A stretch of 7,594 nucleotides of DNA from an uncultured Lachnospiraceae bacterium (GTDB lineage: Bacteria; Bacillota_A; Clostridia; Lachnospirales; Lachnospiraceae): positions 1 to 7,594 of the forward strand of contig CACYDL010000274.1 in NCBI GenBank assembly GCA_902773195.1, written 5' to 3'. Below are positions 5,817 through 7,594 of the stretch, piece by piece. The notes under the pieces were generated by a model. The model was not told the DNA's origin. It saw nothing but the letters and a program-made list of their open reading frames with translations, and ran no database searches. The number at the start of each line of letters is the position of its first letter. Position 1 is the stretch's first letter. Made by a program: the position numbers and the translations under genes.

Positions 5817-7016
5817 TCAGCCTTTCAGCCAGCGGGCGGCTCCTCTCTCCTCGAGCAGTTTCAGAACCGCCTGGGGATCCTTCTCCTTCGCGAGGAAGAT
5901 CATCGCGGCGATGATATAGGGTTTGAAGCTGGCCTGCTTGTAGAGCGGGACGCGGTAGCGGTCAAATACGGAGGCCTCGACCTCGCCGTCCTTGCAGGAG
6001 ACGTCGTTGATATCGGCGGGCAGGCAGTGGAGATACAGGGCCTTTCCGTCCCGGGTGGTCTTCATGAGCTTCTCCGTGCAGCACCAGTCCTTGTGGGTCG
6101 CGTTCTGGGCGAGAAGCTCCTTCTCCAGTTTGTCGATTCCGTCGAAATCGCCGTTGCCGTAGAGATCCGTCCTCTTCTCCATCGCGGCGAAGGGAGCCCA
6201 GCTCTTCGGATAGACGATATCCGCGTCCTTAAAGGCCTCCGCCATGCTGTTGACTCTGCGGAAGGATCCGCCGCTCTTCGCGGCATTGGCCTTCGCCACT
6301 TCCTCCACCTCGGGCATCACCTCGTATCCCTCCGGATGCGCCAGGACGACGTCCATGCCGAAGCGCGTGAACAGTCCGATCACGCCCTGGGGAACGGAGA
6401 GGGGCTTGCCGTAGCTCGGAGAATAGGCCCAGGTCATGGCGACCTTCTTGCCCTTGAGGTTCTCCACGCCGCCGAATTCATGGATGACGTGAAGCATGTC
6501 GGCCATGCACTGCGTGGGATGGTCGATGTCGCACTGGAGATTGACGAGGGTCGGCTTCTGCTCGAGGACGCCGTCCCTGTTGCCTTCCGTCACCGCGTCG
6601 ACGACGTCATGCATGTACTTGTTGCCCTTGCCGATGTACATGTCGTCGCGGATGCCGATGACGTCCGCCATGAAGGAGATCATGTTGGCCGTCTCGCGGA
6701 CCGTCTCCCCGTGAGCGATCTGGCTCTTGCCCTCGTCGAGGTCCTGAACCTCCAGTCCGAGAAGGTTGCAGGCCGACGCGAAGCTGAAGCGCGTTCTGGT
6801 GGAATTGTCGCGGAAAAGCGAAATGCCAAGGCCTGACTCGAAGATTTTGGTGGAGATGTTGTTCTCTCTCATATAGCGGAGCGCGTCGGCCACCGTGAAG
6901 ACCGCCTCGATCTCGTCGTCGGTCTTCTCCCATGTGAGGAAGAAGTTGTTTTCATACATTTCCTTGAAATTGAGTTTGTTTAAACGATCGATATACTCCT
7001 GAAGTTTTGCGTCCAT
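5817..7016 (-). CDS. ygeW: YgeW-type knotted carbamoyltransferase
   Basis: This 399-residue protein belongs to the aspartate/ornithine carbamoyltransferase superfamily, in the knotted YgeW branch. The carbamoyl-phosphate loop STRTR is at residues 72-76. HPTQ at 166-169 and HCLP at 330-333 are the other superfamily marks. The length exceeds ordinary ornithine carbamoyltransferases (about 310-335 residues) and fits YgeW. The start at 7016 is set by AAAGGAG five bases upstream (7022-7028). The stop lies 4 bases before the carbamate kinase start, so the two are very likely translated together. In this setting the enzyme probably runs in the catabolic direction, moving a carbamoyl group from a ureido compound to phosphate, and carbamate kinase then uses the product. 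The natural substrate of YgeW is, to my knowledge, not firmly established; a ureidopropionate-type compound is an inference from the cluster. It is not a simple ArcB, since the hydantoinase and YgeY neighbours point away from arginine deimination. Confidence 0.92.
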   Translation of the reverse strand: MDAKLQEYIDRLNKLNFKEMYENNFFLTWEKTDDEIEAVFTVADALRYMRENNISTKIFESGLGISLFRDNSTRTRFSFASACNLLGLEVQDLDEGKSQIAHGETVRETANMISFMADVIGIRDDMYIGKGNKYMHDVVDAVTEGNRDGVLEQKPTLVNLQCDIDHPTQCMADMLHVIHEFGGVENLKGKKVAMTWAYSPSYGKPLSVPQGVIGLFTRFGMDVVLAHPEGYEVMPEVEEVAKANAAKSGGSFRRVNSMAEAFKDADIVYPKSWAPFAAMEKRTDLYGNGDFDGIDKLEKELLAQNATHKDWCCTEKLMKTTRDGKALYLHCLPADINDVSCKDGEVEASVFDRYRVPLYKQASFKPYIIAAMIFLAKEKDPQAVLKLLEERGAARWLKG

Positions 7017-7090
7017 ATCCGCTCCTTTGTCTGTGGTGGTGGTTGTACAGCTGCCTCTGCCGCGGCGGCCTGCACGGCCGTTCCGGCGCC

Positions 7091-7106
7091 CCGGTCCGCG
7101 GACCGG
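7091..7106. repeat. Perfect 16-bp palindrome directly after the ygeY stop
   Basis: CCGGTCCGCGGACCGG is identical to its own reverse complement and touches the TAA of ygeY. As RNA it can form a 6-bp GC stem with a CGCG loop. More short GC palindromes follow in the remaining 74 bases before ygeW. No U-run follows, so it is not a classical intrinsic terminator. A role as mRNA 3'-end protection, weak attenuation or protein binding is only inferred. Confidence 0.5.
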
Positions 7107-7594
7107 TTACTGAATGTTGTTGTTCGTCTTTCCGGCGCGGAATTCGGTGATGTCGTCCGTCTTCTCTTCCGTCGGATAGAGGTTGATCGCCGCCACATAC
7201 ATCGCGGCGCAGGTCACCAGATCCTGCTTCCAGGTGATCTCGTTGGGGGCGTGGGCCTGGCTCTCGGCGCCCGGGCCGAATCCCACGCAGGGGATGCCGT
7301 AGCGGCCCTGGATCGCGACGCCGTTGGTCGAGAAGGTCCACTTGTCCGTGAGCGGTCTGTCGCGGAGCGCCTTCTGGCTGTCCGGTCCGATCCTCTTCTC
7401 GCCGAAGAGGGCCTTGTGGGCGTCGACGAGGGCCTTGACGTGGGCGGCGCTCTCCTTGTTGATCCAGGTCGGGAAATAGGCCTCGGTCTCGTACACCTCG
7501 TTCTTCCACGACGGTCTGTCGTACATATACATGGAGACCTTGACGTCGTCGCCGTACTTCTTCACCGAGGGAAGCTCGCGGATCTCCTCCAGGC
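7107..7594 (-). CDS. ygeY: YgeY-type M20 family metallohydrolase, C-terminal part (5' end outside window)
   Basis: This is the last 162 codons of a zinc-type M20 peptidase/deacylase of the YgeY family, often named putative selenium metabolism hydrolase; full-length members have about 400 residues. The visible part starts in the frame [14 protein letters not shown] and ends at a TAA at 7107-7109. Family marks are the RPSW segment, the WTFSTNGV segment, the [10 protein letters not shown] segment, and the AHAPNE motif whose His is the C-terminal metal ligand of the M20 fold. The GTG at 7565 is an internal Val codon and not a start, because the frame stays open to the window edge. In E. coli, ygeY lies beside ygeW, ygeX and hyuA in the purine/uric-acid cluster, and the same partners follow here. 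The exact substrate is not settled; hydrolysis of an amide or ureide intermediate is inferred. Family call is firm, substrate is not. Confidence 0.9.
   Translation of the reverse strand, partial: LEEIRELPSVKKYGDDVKVSMYMYDRPSWKNEVYETEAYFPTWINKESAAHVKALVDAHKALFGEKRIGPDSQKALRDRPLTDKWTFSTNGVAIQGRYGIPCVGFGPGAESQAHAPNEITWKQDLVTCAAMYVAAINLYPTEEKTDDITEFRAGKTNNNIQ

Noticed and set aside
3350..5914. Plus-strand open frame of 854 codons opposite hydantoinase and carbamate kinase
   Set aside because: It crosses two well-recognised genes and their gaps, resembles no family I know, and is rich in Arg, Asp, Leu and His as expected for antisense frames of GC-rich genes. No ribosome site was seen.
5601..6836. 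Plus-strand open frame of 411 codons opposite ygeW
   Set aside because: It is an antisense shadow of ygeW and the start of carbamate kinase, with no recognisable domain.
7107..7565. GTG at 7565 as the start of a short 152-codon gene
   Set aside because: The frame remains open to the window edge with matching YgeY-family residues upstream, so the GTG is an internal Val and the gene is cut by the window.

Overview
All eight genes in this GC-rich window (about 60% GC by eye) read on the minus strand, so transcription runs from high to low coordinates. Strong Shine-Dalgarno sequences (GGAGG type), tight gene spacing and the protein families suggest an anaerobic, probably gut-type fermenter. A high-GC Clostridia member (Bacillota) is my best guess. 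The substrate-binding protein lacks a clear lipobox, so a diderm anaerobe such as a Synergistota or Negativicutes member cannot be excluded.

Region 1 (7594 to about 2990) is a catabolic gene set: the C-terminal part of a YgeY-type M20 hydrolase, a YgeW-type knotted carbamoyltransferase, carbamate kinase, a hydantoinase/dihydropyrimidinase, and a RidA enamine/imine deaminase. YgeY, YgeW, HyuA and carbamate kinase (YqeA in E. coli) are the core of the E. coli ygeW-ygeX-ygeY-hyuA-yqeA locus, which belongs to the anaerobic purine/uric-acid degradation cluster of gut bacteria. The inferred flow is opening of a cyclic ureide by HyuA, amide hydrolysis by YgeY, and phosphorolytic release of a carbamoyl group by YgeW to give carbamoyl phosphate. 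Carbamate kinase then makes ATP. The carbon skeleton is expected to reach pyruvate through 2,3-diaminopropionate ammonia-lyase (YgeX), which is not in the window but could lie just upstream. RidA would drain the aminoacrylate made by that enzyme.

Region 2 (about 2990 to 1) is an ABC importer of the BMP/nucleoside type: substrate-binding protein, two-domain ATPase, and the start of the first permease, which runs off the window. It has its own sigma-70-type promoter (TTGATT, 16 bp, TATAAT). The -10 box lies inside a 20-bp near-perfect inverted repeat, which suggests a repressor-controlled import unit next to the degradation genes. Two GC-rich hairpins separate the binding-protein gene from the ATPase gene and probably set unequal expression.

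No tRNA, rRNA, CRISPR array, insertion sequence or phage gene was seen. No gene-free stretch exceeds about 120 bases. The long plus-strand open frames are antisense shadows of these genes.
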